Shown: positions 1 through 13,164, counted from the first letter of the stretch. The stretch is DNA of 64,000 nt from Engraulis encrasicolus (GCF_034702125.1 NC_085873.1:46014088-46078087); one strand, 5' to 3'. Numbers and translations: made by a program. Notes: generated by a model from the sequence alone, not told the origin.

Positions 1-1
1 T

Positions 2-385
2 GGCTATGCCATCGCTCTTTATCGCACAGAAAAGGAGACGGGAAGAGTTAAAGACTCAGAGACGGTAAAGCAACTACGAAGAGCCATAGAGATAAACCCA
101 CAGGATGCAGTGCTAAGGGTTTTGTTAGGACTGAGGCTGAACCTTTTGAAGCAGTACAAGGAGAGCGAGGAGTTGGTTGCAGATGCTCTGGAAATGGATC
201 CAAGCAACCCACACGTGATCCGTTACGTAGGCAAATATTTCCGCCACAGTGGTTCTGTGGATCGGTCCATTGTCTTGCTCAAAAGGGCCGTGGACCGCAC
301 CCAGAACTCTGCCTTTCTTCACCATCAGCTTGCACTCTGCTACAAGAGGAAGGGTCAAAGAGCAAAACAAATCAACATTTCTTAG
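2..385 (+). CDS. IFIT-like TPR protein, 3' fragment (partial, probably truncated)
   Basis: The frame is open from base 2 and ends at a TAG at 383-385, giving about 127 residues. It begins with GYAIALYRTE, a segment typical of interferon-induced proteins with tetratricopeptide repeats (IFIT), and continues as helical TPR units: a unit around RAIEINPQDAVLRVLLGL, one around ESEELVADALEMDPSNP, and one around GSVDRSIVLLKRAVDRTQNS, closing with LHHQLALCYKRKG. IFIT proteins bind 5'-modified RNA in the cytoplasm of interferon-stimulated cells. Family members normally carry roughly 150-200 more residues after the LCYK block; here the sequence becomes QRAKQINIS and stops. The 5' end lies outside the window. 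It may be a truncated paralogue or pseudogene, or the last codons may be read-through into non-homologous DNA. Family assignment is fairly secure, functionality is not. Confidence 0.75.
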   Translation, partial: GYAIALYRTEKETGRVKDSETVKQLRRAIEINPQDAVLRVLLGLRLNLLKQYKESEELVADALEMDPSNPHVIRYVGKYFRHSGSVDRSIVLLKRAVDRTQNSAFLHHQLALCYKRKGQRAKQINIS

Positions 386-1588
<1,203 letters not shown>

Positions 1589-1700
1589 ATCTGAGTCAGT
1601 GAGGGGGTATATATTGCTGCTGTATGCATATGTAGGCTGTGTTTAACAGTAGCCATGGAGTCTATTTCAATCTTTTGTCATAAGTTAACACACTGATTGT

Positions 1701-1814
<114 letters not shown>

Positions 1815-1819
1815 TAAGC

Positions 1820-2604
1820 TTAAGAGCGAGTGTGTGGGTGTGTGTATGTTAACTGATTTCAGGCATTTTGGTATACTCAGATATTTGCTATATGTTTCTG
1901 CAATGTGCAATAATGTGTATTAGGTCTTAGTGTATGTCTTAGTGTATGACACCTTGATTTCACTTGGGATTAATGAAAGTACTCTTCTAGGGTAGTGTGA
2001 ACGTGTGTCATAGTATGCCTGTATGCTCATGTTAACATTTGCCACTGAATACCAGTCTACCAGGAAAAATATACTCTTTATCTGCATAGCAACCCATTCT
2101 TTTTTTCTTGTCTTTTGTACAAACTCCTTTAGTAAAGGAGGACCCTTCACATCAAGGACAGTGAGGATCTCAAGTTGCAGTTCCACAAGGATGTTACCCA
2201 CGGAATACCATGTTTTTGAGGGACCCTGCCAGAGCAGGGAATCAACAGTAAGTCATATACTAACTTAACATAAATAATCCCTACACATACGAATGTGTGT
2301 CTTGTGTATGAGAACATAATCATAACACATGCACTTTAGATACTATATGATTTTCTAAAGAATGAGTCAAATTAAGGAACATTGGTCTGGTGCAGTCAAG
2401 TGAAGGTGTTTGATATTTCAAGCATGTATTTGAAAGGCAATTTATTATTTGTCAAAATAAAGGCAAATTTCATACATGTGTGTGACTGACCATTCATCTT
2501 GCCATCTGTATTATTTTGTAATTAGGAAGGCAGCAGTTTTCTTGACTTTTCTTGATGCTACAGTAAAGCGTACAGTACTTTAAAGTGTATAGTTTACCTT
2601 CCTT
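1820..2604. other. unassigned AT-rich stretch
   Basis: No supported gene, RNA or transposon boundary seen between the GT microsatellite and the SINE at 2605. Confidence 0.35.
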
Positions 2605-2748
2605 GAAGCAATGTTGGATTTTATGTCTTGCTCATGGGCACTTCAGTAATGGATGGAGATGAGGGGGAAGGCAGAGGTCGGGGATTTGAGCCAGCAACAC
2701 TCTGATCTTAAGACAACCTCCCTAATCATTAGGTCATGCTGCCCCACC
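2605..2748 (-). mobile_element. tRNA-derived SINE copy (reverse orientation)
   Basis: Read on the minus strand the head resembles a tRNA: an A-box-like GACCTAATGATTAGG, then a B-box-like region GGCTCAAATCC, followed by the body CTGAAGTGCCCATGAGCAAG. The same body, better preserved, recurs at 35175-35330 (minus) and as a fragment near 36840 (plus). This combination is common to a widespread fish tRNA SINE family; the exact family name is not assigned. Confidence 0.65.
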
Positions 2749-2884
2749 ATGTTAACCACAATATTACCACAATAACCAATGATTTATTCAGGTATTTTAA
2801 TTGTACATTACGGTCTTGAATTGTGGGATACACTCTCACGATTGGCTGTATGCAGAATCCGTCCGGCACTGGCTGTGCGTTTAA

Positions 2885-5800
2885 ACGCGGCTGCTGTGCA
2901 CTGTATCGATTTTTTTTTTAATCCTGAGGAAAATCGTAGATAGTAGTAGACAGAAGACCATCCAAAGGGAGAAGGGAAGGAGAGAAAAGGAAATCCTCCA
3001 ACTGGTTCAAAGGCGACGGCAACTCCGCAAGAACTGGAGAAAGGCAACACAGGCAGAGAAGGAAGGCTTGAAAGCCTTGTGGGAGGAGGTCAGGAAGAGG
3101 CTAGCCATGCTACGCAGAGCTGAGCGCATCCGGAAACGCAGCAAACGGAAGCAAAAAGAGCGAGACTGCTTCTTCAAGGACCCCTTCAAGCATGCCAGAC
3201 AGCTGCTGGAGGAGAAGAAGACTGGCAAGCTCGAAACCACCAGGGAGCAGTTGGAACAGCATGTCAGAAAGCAGTATAGTGATCCACAAAGCAGTGTCCC
3301 CTTAGGAACGCGACCTGCACAACCAACAGCTGAATTCAACATCATGCCTCCCAAGCTCAGCGAGGTCAGGCAAGTTGTGGAGAAGGCAAGGTCCTCCTCC
3401 GCACCAGGCCCCAACGGAGTCCCCTACAAGCTCTACAAGAACTGCCCCAAGGTACTGGAGCTGCTATGGTACTTAATGAGAACCATTTGGAAAAAAACAA
3501 CTCATTCCATCTGAGTGGCAAAGAGCGGTAGCAGTGTTCATCCCAAAGGAAGCAAACTCCACAGAGATTGGCCAATTCCGTAACATCGCCCTCCTCAACG
3601 TAGAAGGAAAGATCTTCTTCTCAGTGCTAGCCAGAAGGATGACTACCTGCTCCAAAACAACTACATCGACACCAACTGCCAGAAGGCAGGAGTGCCAGGT
3701 TTCCCAGGATGTGTTGAGCACTCCACAATGATCTGGGATCAGATCCAGAGAGCTAAGCGGGACAAGACAGATCTGCACGTCATCTGGCTTGACCTGGCGA
3801 ACGCATATGGATCAGTCCCACACCAGCTGATCACTTACGCCATGGAGTTCTTCCACATGCCCACTTGCATTAGGAACATGATAGCATGCTATTTTAACAA
3901 CCTGCAGATGTGCTTCTCTACCCAAGACTTCACCACGGGGTGGCAGCGGCTTGAAGTCGGAATAGCGATGGGGTGTGCCATTTCTCCGATACTCTTTGTC
4001 GCAGCATTTGAGATCATTCTCATCTGTGCTAGGCAAATGGCAGGAGGAATCAAACTGCCAACTGGCCAGAGGCTTCCCCCGCTAAGGAGCTACATGGACG
4101 ACGTCACCACCCTTCTTCAGACAGCGCCATGTACATCAAGGCTTCTGAAGAGGATTGATGAGCTGATGTCATGGGCAAGAATGAAGATCAAGCCCTCCAA
4201 GTCCCGTAGCCTGTCACTCAGGAGAGTCAAGAACGACAGCACCACCTTTGTCATTGGAGGAGAAAAGATCCCACTACTCGCAGAGCAACCCATCAAAAGC
4301 CTGGGGAGGCAGTACACTGCTGTGCTTTCTAATAAGCAGATGGGGAAGGCTGTCATGAAGCGGCTCTCAGATGGCCTGGCGAGGATCGACCAAAGCCAAC
4401 TCCCAGGGAAGTACAAGGCCTGGTGCTACCAATTCACTCTCTACCAGAGAGTAATGTGGCCCCTGAAAATGAGCGAGATCCCCTCATCGACCGTGAGTAA
4501 GATGGATGGGAAAGCCAACTCATTCATCCGAAAGTGGTTGGGGCTGCCACGTGCCTCTCTGACACTGGCCTGTTTGGGAGAAACATGCTCCAGCTACCAT
4601 TGAAATCTCTGCAGCTGGGCTACAGGCAAGAAAAGACCAGGTTGGTGCTCGAGCTTTGGGAAGTCCACAGACGAGTCAGTAAGGAAAGCCAATGCCAGGG
4701 TCCTAACTGGCCGCAAATGGAATGCCCAGACAGAGGTCGACCAAGCTGTCAGTCGGCTGCAACACAAGGAAATCGTGGAAAGAGTCCAGGTAGGAAGAGC
4801 AGGCCTAGGATGGGGAGATGCACCACGCTTCTGGTCCAAGGCCCACTGCAAGGAAAGGAAGGAGATGGTGGTGGCGAAGGTGACAAGAATGGAGGAAGAC
4901 CGCTACAAGATCAAGGCTGTGTCTCAGGGACGGCAGGGAAGCTGGACAACCTGGGAGGGAATCTCAAACAGAAACATCAGTTGGTCAGACATATGGAAGA
5001 TCCCACAGGCAAGACTCAGCTTCCTTATCCGCTCAACGTATGACACGCTTCCCTGTCCTCGGAACCTCAGCCAGTGGTTCGGAAAGGAGGAATGTTGTGC
5101 ACTCTGCAGTGCTCCCAGCGCAAGCCTCCAGCACATCCTGTCAGGCTGCAAAATCGCGCTCTCTCAGGGTCGCTACAGATGGCGCCATGACCAGGTCCTG
5201 AGAAAACTAGCCGACGTGCTGGAGGAGTGCAGACAGAGTAGCAGAATACCATCGCCTGCAGAGGACTCTACCATCTTTATTGCGGAAGGAGGAATTGGAA
5301 GCATAAGGCAAAAAGAAACAAAAAGGCCCTTCACTCCCGGCCAGGAGTGGAGCGTGAAGGTTGACTTGGATAGAAAGCTTCACTTTCCCACAGAGATCAC
5401 CACCACATCTCTCTGGCCAGACATAGTGGCTTGGTCTGCAAAGGCAAGAGCGGTAGCTCTAATAGAGCTCACTGTACCATCGGAGGAAGGGATTGAGGCA
5501 GCCTTTGAACGGAAAAAGGCCAAGTACACCGGACTGGCTGCGGAGTGCCAGGAGGCGGGCTGGAAGACTTCCATATATCCAGTCGAAGTTGGATGCCGAG
5601 GCTTTATGGGGCTGTCGACCATACGCCTTCTGAAGGATGTGGGAGTCACTGGAGGAAGGCTAAAGAAGGCAACAAAGGAGCTGGCAGAGGAGGCAGAAAA
5701 AGGTAGCTTTTGGCTATGGCTTCGGAGGAAGGACAGGAGCTGGGGGGATAACACCTAACCCCCAGAAAACAGTCGCAGGGGCAACATCTATCAGCTGCAG

Positions 5801-5990
5801 GGGATGACAGGGAGACGTCCCTGTCACTGCCTCACCACCATGAGACGTTCCGGGATTAAAGGGGCAAAACGTTGGTGATTGGTGGTTCCCGACTGATGAC
5901 CCTGCAGCTGACCCATGGGCACCGGGGAGGTGCGACAGGCAGCAATGCCCAGCAGGATGTAACACCTTCCTGTACAAATCCTGATACTCC
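2885..5990 (+). mobile_element. RLE-type non-LTR retrotransposon (R2/HERO/NeSL-like), 5'-truncated
   Basis: The segment carries a single-ORF LINE with a central reverse transcriptase, a CCHC zinc knuckle and a C-terminal restriction-like endonuclease (RLE), the architecture of the R2/HERO/NeSL group. The frame opens abruptly at about 2885 in the basic linker preceding the RT, so the N-terminal DNA-binding part is missing, as expected after incomplete target-primed reverse transcription. The 3' UTR follows the stop at 5758 and contains a block around 5836-5950 (GAGACGTTCCGGGATTAAAG onward); the 3' boundary near 5990 is approximate. No clear target-site duplication was found. Confidence 0.8.
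2942..5758 (+). pseudogene. RLE-LINE polyprotein: RT, CCHC and PD-(D/E)XK endonuclease, frameshifted
   Basis: Order of parts: a basic coiled linker (2942-3240); RT fingers with SSAPGPNGVPYKLYKNCP (3390-3450) and FIPKE...IALLNVEGKIF (3537-3610); palm motif A VIWLDLANAYGSVPHQ (3780-3830); motif B VGIAMGCAISPILF (3957-4000); catalytic YMDD at 4092-4103; thumb to about 4540; zinc knuckle CCALCSAPSASLQHILSGC (5093-5149); and the endonuclease core WPDIVAWSAKARAVALIELTVPSEE (5419-5490), where D, E and a later K form the RLE signature. The reading frame is broken four times: one extra A in the A7 run at 3490-3497, a shift near 3640, one near 4555 and a compensating one near 4664. All catalytic motifs survive, so it is a fairly recent but non-autonomous copy. 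No upstream ORF is present. Confidence 0.85.
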
Positions 5991-6280
5991 TGGCTTTCAT
6001 GAATTCTGATTGGGTCTCTATAAACCCACCCAAACTATTGTTCACCAATCAATACCAGATATGCATTTTGTTAGGCTATGTATTTTCGCTTTACCCACGC
6101 GGCATGGGGTTCAGTCTGTCGGTGGGCAGTTTTACATTTAGCCTACACAATGGGAGTCAACAGAGAACGTATTCTAAAAAAAGAAAGGGGCAGGACGCCA
6201 AGGCACTCTTCTTAGATAAAACCGCTTTATTATAAAGGCTAGTTCATGTTTGAACTTAAATAATTAAAAATACTGCCACT

Positions 6281-6320
6281 GCCAACATGTTTCGGCCGCT
6301 ACAGGGCCTTCATCAGGGCA
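6281..6320 (-). ncRNA. candidate hammerhead ribozyme core of the Penelope-like element
   Basis: On the minus strand CTGATGA (6310-6316) is followed by a GGCC / CTGTAGC loop / GGCC hairpin and then GAAAC (6289-6293). CUGAUGA, stem II and GAA(A) are the conserved core of hammerhead ribozymes, which are known in the terminal repeats of PLEs. One unpaired A sits between CUGAUGA and stem II. I could not identify stems I and III or the cleavage site with confidence, so activity is an inference. Confidence 0.5.
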
Positions 6321-6448
6321 CAAGGTGAATCAAGCAGTGTAGCACACAAGAGTCTCAAACACACTAATCAATCAGCTGATTGACTCAAGGTGACGTAGGC
6401 GGAGTCTGCTCCTGCAGAGCTGCAAGGTACATGCAAACAACCACAACA

Positions 6449-6676
6449 ATGGGGCACCTAAGTCACGCCCTCTACTTCCTGGTTCATGGGGCAGAGGCAG
6501 TCAAAAAATAATTACTGGGCTTGAAAATGAGCGTTTTTTTGACACCAATCCAAACCGTGGACCTCCACCTTAGCACCACAAATCCAAAAATCACTCATTT
6601 TCAAGCCCAGTAATCATTTTTTGACTCCCTCTGCCCCATGAACCAGGAAGTAGAGGGCGTGACTTAGGTGCCCCAT
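6449..6676. mobile_element. foldback MITE with ~85-bp inverted arms
   Basis: The left arm begins TGGGGCACCTAAGTCACGCC at about 6449. The same sequence returns reverse-complemented, ending near 6676. The arms differ at only a few positions and are separated by about 50 bp (6536-6584). It sits inside the 3' region of the Penelope-like element. Confidence 0.8.
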
Positions 6677-6771
6677 AGAAAGCTGCCAGTGGCAGTCTTA
6701 AAAATGTTAAATACATAGAGAGTATCCCATTACTGAAAAGAAAAACAAAAAACATTACAAAGCTTGATGGT

Positions 6772-7471
6772 TCAAAGAAAAGATATCATGTCTATATTGT
6801 CATTAAGACCAGGGAAACGCATGGCATTGAGCCTATGTATCCAGCGACCCTCTTTCTGATTCAACATCTTCTGTCTGTCTCCTCTCCTAGGAGAGAGGGG
6901 GACATGATCAATACCTAATGCAGAAAAAGTTGCAAGTTTATCATTATGCATGTCCTTAAAATGTTTTACCATGGCATAGTCATAATTTTTTAACTTTAGC
7001 AGCATATCTATGCTCTGCAAGTCTATCCTGAAGTCGGCGTTTTGTCCTTCCCACATAGAAAGCAACACACTGCGAGCATTTCAAAATGTAAACAACATAC
7101 TCAGTTTTGCAATTAATGAAATGTTTTGTTGTGTAGGTTTGTTGTGTGACAGGGTGAGTAAATGTTTTAACCTTTGTCACAACATCACAAATGCTACAAT
7201 GGCCACACTTAAAGGTGCCGTTTGGAACTTTTGGAAGCCAAGTATTTTGTGGTCTCGCAGGGAGGTGACTGTGTACTAACTTATCACCCAGTGTAGGCGC
7301 TCTTTTGAAAGAGAACACTGGGGGATCTTGAAACACATCACTTAACAGATCATCACATTCGAAAAGGTGCCAATTCCTTTTAATTATCCTTCGTATTCCT
7401 TCAGCCTGAGTACTGTAACATGTGGAGAAGTATACTCTCTCTTTATTTGTAACCATAGGCTTTCTTTTAAG
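6772..7471 (-). pseudogene. Penelope-like GIY-YIG endonuclease domain, one frameshift
   Basis: Coding runs from about 7471 down to 6772. The upstream linker contains ERVYFSTCYSTQAEGIRRIIKR and FKRAPTLGDKLVHSH. A Cys-rich stretch with the pattern FKCGHCSICD follows, then the endonuclease: EYVVYILKCSQC...FYVGRTKRRLQDRLAEH supplies the GIY-YIG-type core (here VVY...YVG), the conserved R and the downstream H. The frame is lost at VKKL (about 6985) by one extra A in an A6 run; the adjacent frame continues with NYDYAMVKHF and ends WIHRLNAMRFPGLND, the family's usual C terminus. The enzyme nicks DNA to prime retrotransposition. With the shift and the split from its RT it cannot be functional. Confidence 0.8.
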
Positions 7472-7615
7472 TAGAGACATCTGTGCGGCGGCGCACGTAG
7501 GTTGCAGCAGCCCCTTGCTCTCCCAACTTTCAGTGTTTATTTGTGTTAAAATGTGTCTTTCGAAATGTCTATCGTCTGAAAATATGCGGAACGCACATAC
7601 AGTCGGCAACAGCTG

Positions 7616-9507
7616 TTGCAGATAAGAATGGACAACTTAAGCAATGTATTGGATGTACCAATGAAGACTCTGGAAGAACTAGGAATTCTGCGGCGGCATA
7701 GGACTACATCGGACCCGTCTGCCTCGCTATGCCGACACCGAAAGCGATGCTCCAGAATTAGGAAAAGGGGCAAACGAGGTGGCGTCGAGACACGGCTTGC
7801 AGCCAACCCAACTCGTCCAGCAATACCATCAATTCTCTTGGCAAACGTCAGATCTCTGGACAATAAGATGGATGACATACGGCTACTAAGATCAGCGAAC
7901 AAAACCGTGAGGAACTGCTGCGTTACGGTGTTCACCGAATCATGGCTGAACGACGGCATACCCGATTCGGCTTTACAACTGGAACAACTAACGTGCCACC
8001 GAGCGGACAGAGCCCTTGCAGAGAAAAAACGAGGGGGAGGAATATGTGTCTACACACATGATGCTTGGTGCAATAATGCTACGGTAGTACAGAGGCACTG
8101 CTCTCCACGAGTAGAGTTCATGATCATCAAGTGCCGACCCTTCTATTTACCCAGAGAAATATCCGCTATCCTATTAGTCGCCGTCTACCTCGCACCCAGC
8201 AACAACAATAGCGTCAAAAGCGAGGCACTGAACGAGCTGCATCGGGGCATCAGTGAACAACAAGATGCACACCCAGATGCCTTCACAGTGGTCCTGGGAG
8301 ATTTCAACCACGGAAATCTAGTACTTCCAAAATTTCATCAACATGTCAACTTCCCAACAAGAGAACAAAACACCCTGGACCTCGTTTACACAAATCAGAA
8401 GAGAGCATACAAGGCAAAGCCCATCCCCCACATTGGATCATCAGACCACACAACAATTCTGCTACTGCCAGCTTACAGACAAAAGGCAAAACTTACCAAA
8501 CCAGTTCAGAAGGAGGTGAGAAAATGGCCTGAGGGAGCCATCTCACGACTTCAGGACTGCTTTGAAACCACAGACTGGGACATTTTCAAAGCAGCTGCCA
8601 CCCACAGCAATCACATTGACATTGAGGAGTACACAGACACCGTGACCTCCTACATCACAAAATGCATCGATGATGTTACAGAAATAAAACACATCACCAC
8701 CAGGGCCAACCAGAAGCCATGGTTCACAGGAGACGTTCACCGACTGCTGAGGGCCAGAGACAAAGCCTTCAGAGCAGGAGACGTAGCTGGCCTAAAGACA
8801 GCAAGGGCAAACCTGTCCCAGGGCATCAGGAAAGCAAAAAAGGAATACTCAGACAAAATAACAACACACTTCAAAGACAGCAGAGATGCACAGAGCCTGT
8901 GGCAGGGCATACAGGCCATCACGGACTATAAGCCTGCACCACGAAGCTGTGACAACAACACCTCTCTGCTAAACGACCTGAACAGTTTCTTTGCCCGCTT
9001 TGAAGCACAAAATGACACTCACCCACAGAAAACTCCCCCTCCCCCCCATGATCAACCCCTTTACCTGTCCTCTGCCAGTGTTAAGAGGACACTGGCCACC
9101 ATCAACCCACGCAAAGCAGCTGGCCCAGACAACATACCAGGCCGAGTGTTGAAGGATTGTGCAGAAGAGCTGAAGGATGTCTTCACAGACATCTTTAACA
9201 TCTCTCTGGAGCAAGCAGTCATCCCATCACTTTTCAAAGCTGCACAACGACCCACAGCACTAACCATCTAGTGAAGTTTGCGGATGATACAACACTGGTG
9301 GGCCTCATCACCAAGGGCGATGAGACTCACTACAGAGAAGAAGTAGACCTGCTGGTCAGATGGTGCAAAGACAACAACCTCCTGCTGAATGTCAACAAGA
9401 CCAAGGAGATTGTTGTTAACTTCCAAAGGGTCCAAAAACAACTGCCACCACTGACCATCGACGGCGATGCTGTGGAGAGAGTGAGCAGCACCAAGTTCCT
9501 TGGAGTG
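7616..9507 (+). pseudogene. LINE ORF2: APE endonuclease and partial RT, internal deletion
   Basis: The frame 7616-9271 carries the APE endonuclease: ILLANVRSLDNKMDDI, FTESWLND, KRGGGICVYTHDAW, VVLGDFNHGN and the histidine block HIGSSDHTTILL. The RT linker follows, ending RKAAGPDNIPGRVLKDCAEEL...IPSLFKAA. At about 9245 the sequence jumps to NHLVKFADDTTLVGL (from about 9263; track frame 9271 onward), so roughly 200 residues with RT motifs A and B are deleted and the frame is shifted; only the FADD catalytic block remains of the palm. Coding then runs to STKFLGV at 9507, where the LTR element is inserted. The continuation HISDDLSW starts at 18962. Deletion plus insertion make it dead. The true start codon is uncertain; 7616 is a TTG, and an ATG lies at 7628. 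Confidence 0.8.
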
Positions 9508-10644
9508 TGTCGTGGATTTCTTCTTGGGAGAAGTCAGCCCCCAGGCACAGTCAGATTGAGGTAGACCAGATCAGAAAGAAGTGCTGTCCAAACCGTTCTA
9601 CTCGTTGTTGATGAAGACTTTATTCGCTCAGATTGCACAAAGAGATCACTTAAAAAAGTAATACACTCAGTACAGTACACTGATGCGAATGCGCTGCAGG
9701 AGACCACCGGAACACAGAGAGTCGCGAGCCCGGAGAACAGCAGGGCAGTCCCAGAGGACTTTCCCAAACTGAACCCAACTTGGGCCTAAATTACCCCCCC
9801 TTTATATACTATATGCTCATCTCCTCTCTCTCGGTTCCGTGGGCACATCTACAGCGCACCCGCTCACAAAGTGCACTTTTCTGGTAGTAAACACATTAGA
9901 ACACGTTAATGGACTTGGGTTAACATTTAACGATGGATGGAAGTTTCCATGTCTGTGACACATATGTACCTTTCCATCATCAGTACCTGCATCCCATCTT
10001 ACACCTAGGCAAGACATCAAGATATACATATGTCAGTACATTAGATTTCATATAAATGTACCATAGTTAAAAACATGTATGTGTGTGGACATGGTATGTG
10101 TGTGTGTAGCGTGTGTGTGTGTGGTGTGTGTGTATACCTATGTTCCCCTTGAGCATCTTCCTAGGTCATGCTACTTCTGTGTTACTACATCACTACATTA
10201 CTACAGACCGCGTACAGACTTCAGGATCTTGGATAGTGCCATGCATTACCTGGGCATATCTTTTCATTACAGGTTCTGTCTTTTATCTATCCCTATAGGT
10301 TTTTTCTTTAATGCTTATACAACTGCTTCTGTGTGTGTGTGTGTCTGTCTGTGTCTCACTTGGCATGTGTGCTTGGAATACACGTGCTTAAGCGAGGCGC
10401 CTACCCTTGTCATTCTTGACCATCTGCTCCTGTATTAGGAGCGTGTCTGGACTGTTTGTCTTTCATGTCAGCAAGGCACAAGCAGCCTTTTTGGGCCTAC
10501 TTCTTCAACACAGGCACAGGCGGTGTAATTGGGCCTACTTCTTCCACAACTAGTTTAATTGCTGCTTATTATATACTTTATTAATCTAACATACCATACA
10601 TAAGTTTATTAACTGGTGCCAGACATCACCCAAAAACTCCCACA
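9508..10644 (-). repeat. 3' LTR (left copy)
   Basis: 1137 bp, bounded by TG...CA in both reading directions and preceded by AGTG. It contains (GT)n-rich stretches near 10079-10130 and 10330. It differs from the right copy mainly at a short segment near 9875, in GT repeat lengths and at one T/C near 10350. Confidence 0.9.
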
Positions 10645-10657
10645 TATTCCCCCCTTT
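10645..10657 (-). promoter_or_regulatory. polypurine tract (plus-strand priming site)
   Basis: On the minus strand AAAGGGGGGAATA lies immediately before TGTGGGAG, the first bases of the 3' LTR. A purine run in exactly this place is the primer for second-strand synthesis in LTR elements. Confidence 0.75.
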
Positions 10658-12233
10658 GGGGCTTACTAAGCCCCACAAGGGTGATGTCCTAAAGGGGGAT
10701 GCTCGGCATCCCTCTCAGTGGGACAGAATTAACATCCCCATCCGAAACGGTTCCTTGGGTGGGTTAAGTCCCCAGATGATCTTGCCAATCGATTTCAAAC
10801 AAAATTGACTCCAGACACATAAGGGGAGCTAAGGGTGTGTGGCACAACTTATACTATGGCATCTGTCCTAGTGAGCGCAAACTCAGGGTGTTCAAGCCAA
10901 TTGACCCCTACAATTCACTCACCCTCCCAGTTTAACCCAGCGAGGCCTATTGCAGGACAGTTAGTTTTAATTGTCATCTTTGCCTAAACAGTTATTCCAG
11001 CAATTTCCTGGAACTTCTGAGCTATTTACGCTAAAAAGCAATCAGCATCATATTACCATGCTGCTAAGGCTCTCGTCAGCCCATCCAGGCCCAGGCATGG
11101 ACCCAAGCGCAACCCCACCCAAGGCCCACATGACCCAGCACGGACCCTTCCGCCTATACCCAAGCCTCACACCTCCCAGCCCGACCCCTGTAAGCATCTA
11201 TCAGCTCTACCTCTGGTACTCCTGGGACATTATTGGCTTCTAACAGGCAAACCGACTCCGGACTAGATCCCATAGGCCCAGGGAAGAACCACGCCCAAAC
11301 CCACCCCAGGACCCAGACAGGCCACCAAGTTCCCAACATCATGATACATTCATTCACACTAGTAATTTAGACTAGGGCTTGGCCCCATGGAAGAAGGACA
11401 CAATACGTACAGTACAGTTATAAAATAGAGACTCCAGTCTGTGGTCCCCAGCCCCCCCAGCAGCTCTTTCATTAGTATGTTATCATTCACATCTAGACCC
11501 CATCCTGGCGCAACAAGAGTACTGTCAGCACAGCTGGTAGCCCTTTGGGCACATGGTTTAACTTGCACTCATCGGACCCAGGGGGGAAGCTCACCCCTGT
11601 ACTCTGGGTGGGACTCCTGCTTTAGGCGCGTTCCCCTTACTGCAGTGCCCACCTGCGGGTATTGCGTCCGTCATAAGAGACCCACCATCTCGTATGGTCA
11701 TCATATCAACGCTGAGTAGCGCCCTTGTGGTTTTTGCTTTGCTCAGAGGTTCTCACAGAACATGTCTCTGCATTTCATTTCATTCCTTCAGGCAGGTACC
11801 TGAGGACATAATGGGAGCATAGGGACAGGCCCGTTTGCTGCCAGTGGACCCATGCTAGGAGACATGGGGACCCCTTCCTGGAGTGGAAATAAAGTTTCCC
11901 AAAATCACACACTATTGATTAATTCATGTGTAAGCGAACATCTACCCGTATTGTAACTCCCTCTTCGCTACTGGGCAGCCCTTAATGACAATTAGGCGAC
12001 CCTATACGAGTTACGTCGTATCTCTTCCATTGTCAATGGGCAGTCCTTTTACAAGTAACTTGCTACCCTGCAACAAATCAGCTAAGTGTACCGGGTGGCC
12101 TTGCATGATGAGGGCTTATCCTCATAAAAATTAACATTACCTATGCAGTTCTGCAAGCAAATAATTAAAAAATCTTTCAGTCTTATCATCCGTATCCTCA
12201 GTGTCTTACCACTGAGGCCCTCCCCTGGCCCAG
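10658..12233. other. LTR-element interior, non-coding
   Basis: No gag-pol-like frame on either strand. GGGG/CCCC-rich hairpin-like text occurs at 10650-10690, and Pro-rich frames at 10971-11700 have no recognisable domain. Confidence 0.5.
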
Positions 12234-12351
12234 CACCGTGTCGGACGCCATCCCGTTTTCAGTCCCAATGACTGGCTGGCACGGTTACGTGGTCCAGCGA
12301 CGTGTCGGGCACCAAGTCGTTTTCAGTCCTAATGACTGGCTGGCACGGCTA
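12234..12351. repeat. two tandem ~65-bp repeats
   Basis: The block GTTTTCAGTCC...AATGACTGGCTGGCACGG with its flanks occurs twice, at about 12234-12285 and 12299-12351, with small differences. Confidence 0.75.
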
Positions 12352-13156
12352 ATATATTCCTCTTTTTTCACCTTATTAGGCCTAATAGTTCTTAATATTA
12401 GGCCTATTAAATATGCTTTTTTGAACTGTGGTTCAATTTTTTTTTTTTTTTTTTTTTTAAAGTGGCGTTGTGGTTTAAATATAGGCTACCTTAGTGTGGC
12501 AGTGTCTTATTAGCATGGTGTTGCATCTATACTCCAAATAATCTCCCCTCTCCCCCCTTTGCGGCTTTCCTCAAGCCGCATCGGCAGGGAGATTGGACAT
12601 ATCAGTGTGTGAACTCCTCAAAAAGCCTTTCATTCAGTGTGTACCACTTAACTGAAAGTTAACTATTGTTAAGACAACATACATTACTGCAGTAACAAGA
12701 TATTCTTCATCACAATACAATTAAATACATGAACGGGAACATTTTCTTTTTGTCAGTTTTCTTTTTTCAATGTCTGTGTGTGCATCTTCTTCTTGAAACT
12801 AAGCTTAGAGGGTACGTCCCTCTGGTGAGCCCAGAGCGTATTGTTGCTCTATGAATGGGAAAGGATCTCACCTCTACCTAGTAGCGTATAGTCTGTGGGG
12901 CGCCTTTCACGCCCAGAGCGCTGCAACTCCACTGGAGCAGCAGACACAGCAGGTGAAGATCTTTGCTGCTTGGAGTGTGGCACCTCTGCTGGCACCGGAA
13001 GGTCAGGTGGTACCTGCACCGCTGGCACAGGAACAGTTTCTCCCTTTGTATATATTGTATATTATAGGCCTATTGTATATAGGCTGTATGTGTATTTTGC
13101 CCTTGAGTGTGTCAAAATGAAATGTAGCCTACCACTCTTACTTTTATCATTGTGTC
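12352..13156. other. LTR-element interior, non-coding
   Basis: A poly-T run lies at 12438-12458. I see no coding domain and no transposon end. Confidence 0.4.
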
Positions 13157-13164
13157 TATTAAAT

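Larger units (their letters stand above)
6180..7478 (-). mobile_element. Penelope-like element, 3' part (GIY-YIG end); left piece of a split copy
   Basis: The minus strand holds the C-terminal half of a Penelope-like element (PLE): the linker and GIY-YIG endonuclease, then a 3' region with a hammerhead-type motif. The matching reverse transcriptase half lies at 21026-21890 on the same strand. Bases 7472-7478 (TAGAGAC) are the target site of the LINE that split the element; the same seven bases recur at 20273-20279. The 3' boundary near 6180 is approximate. Confidence 0.75.

Noticed and set aside
10079..10438. Open frame of 119 codons, repeated near 18392-18736
   Set aside because: It lies wholly inside the duplicated LTR and starts in a GT repeat; no domain is visible.
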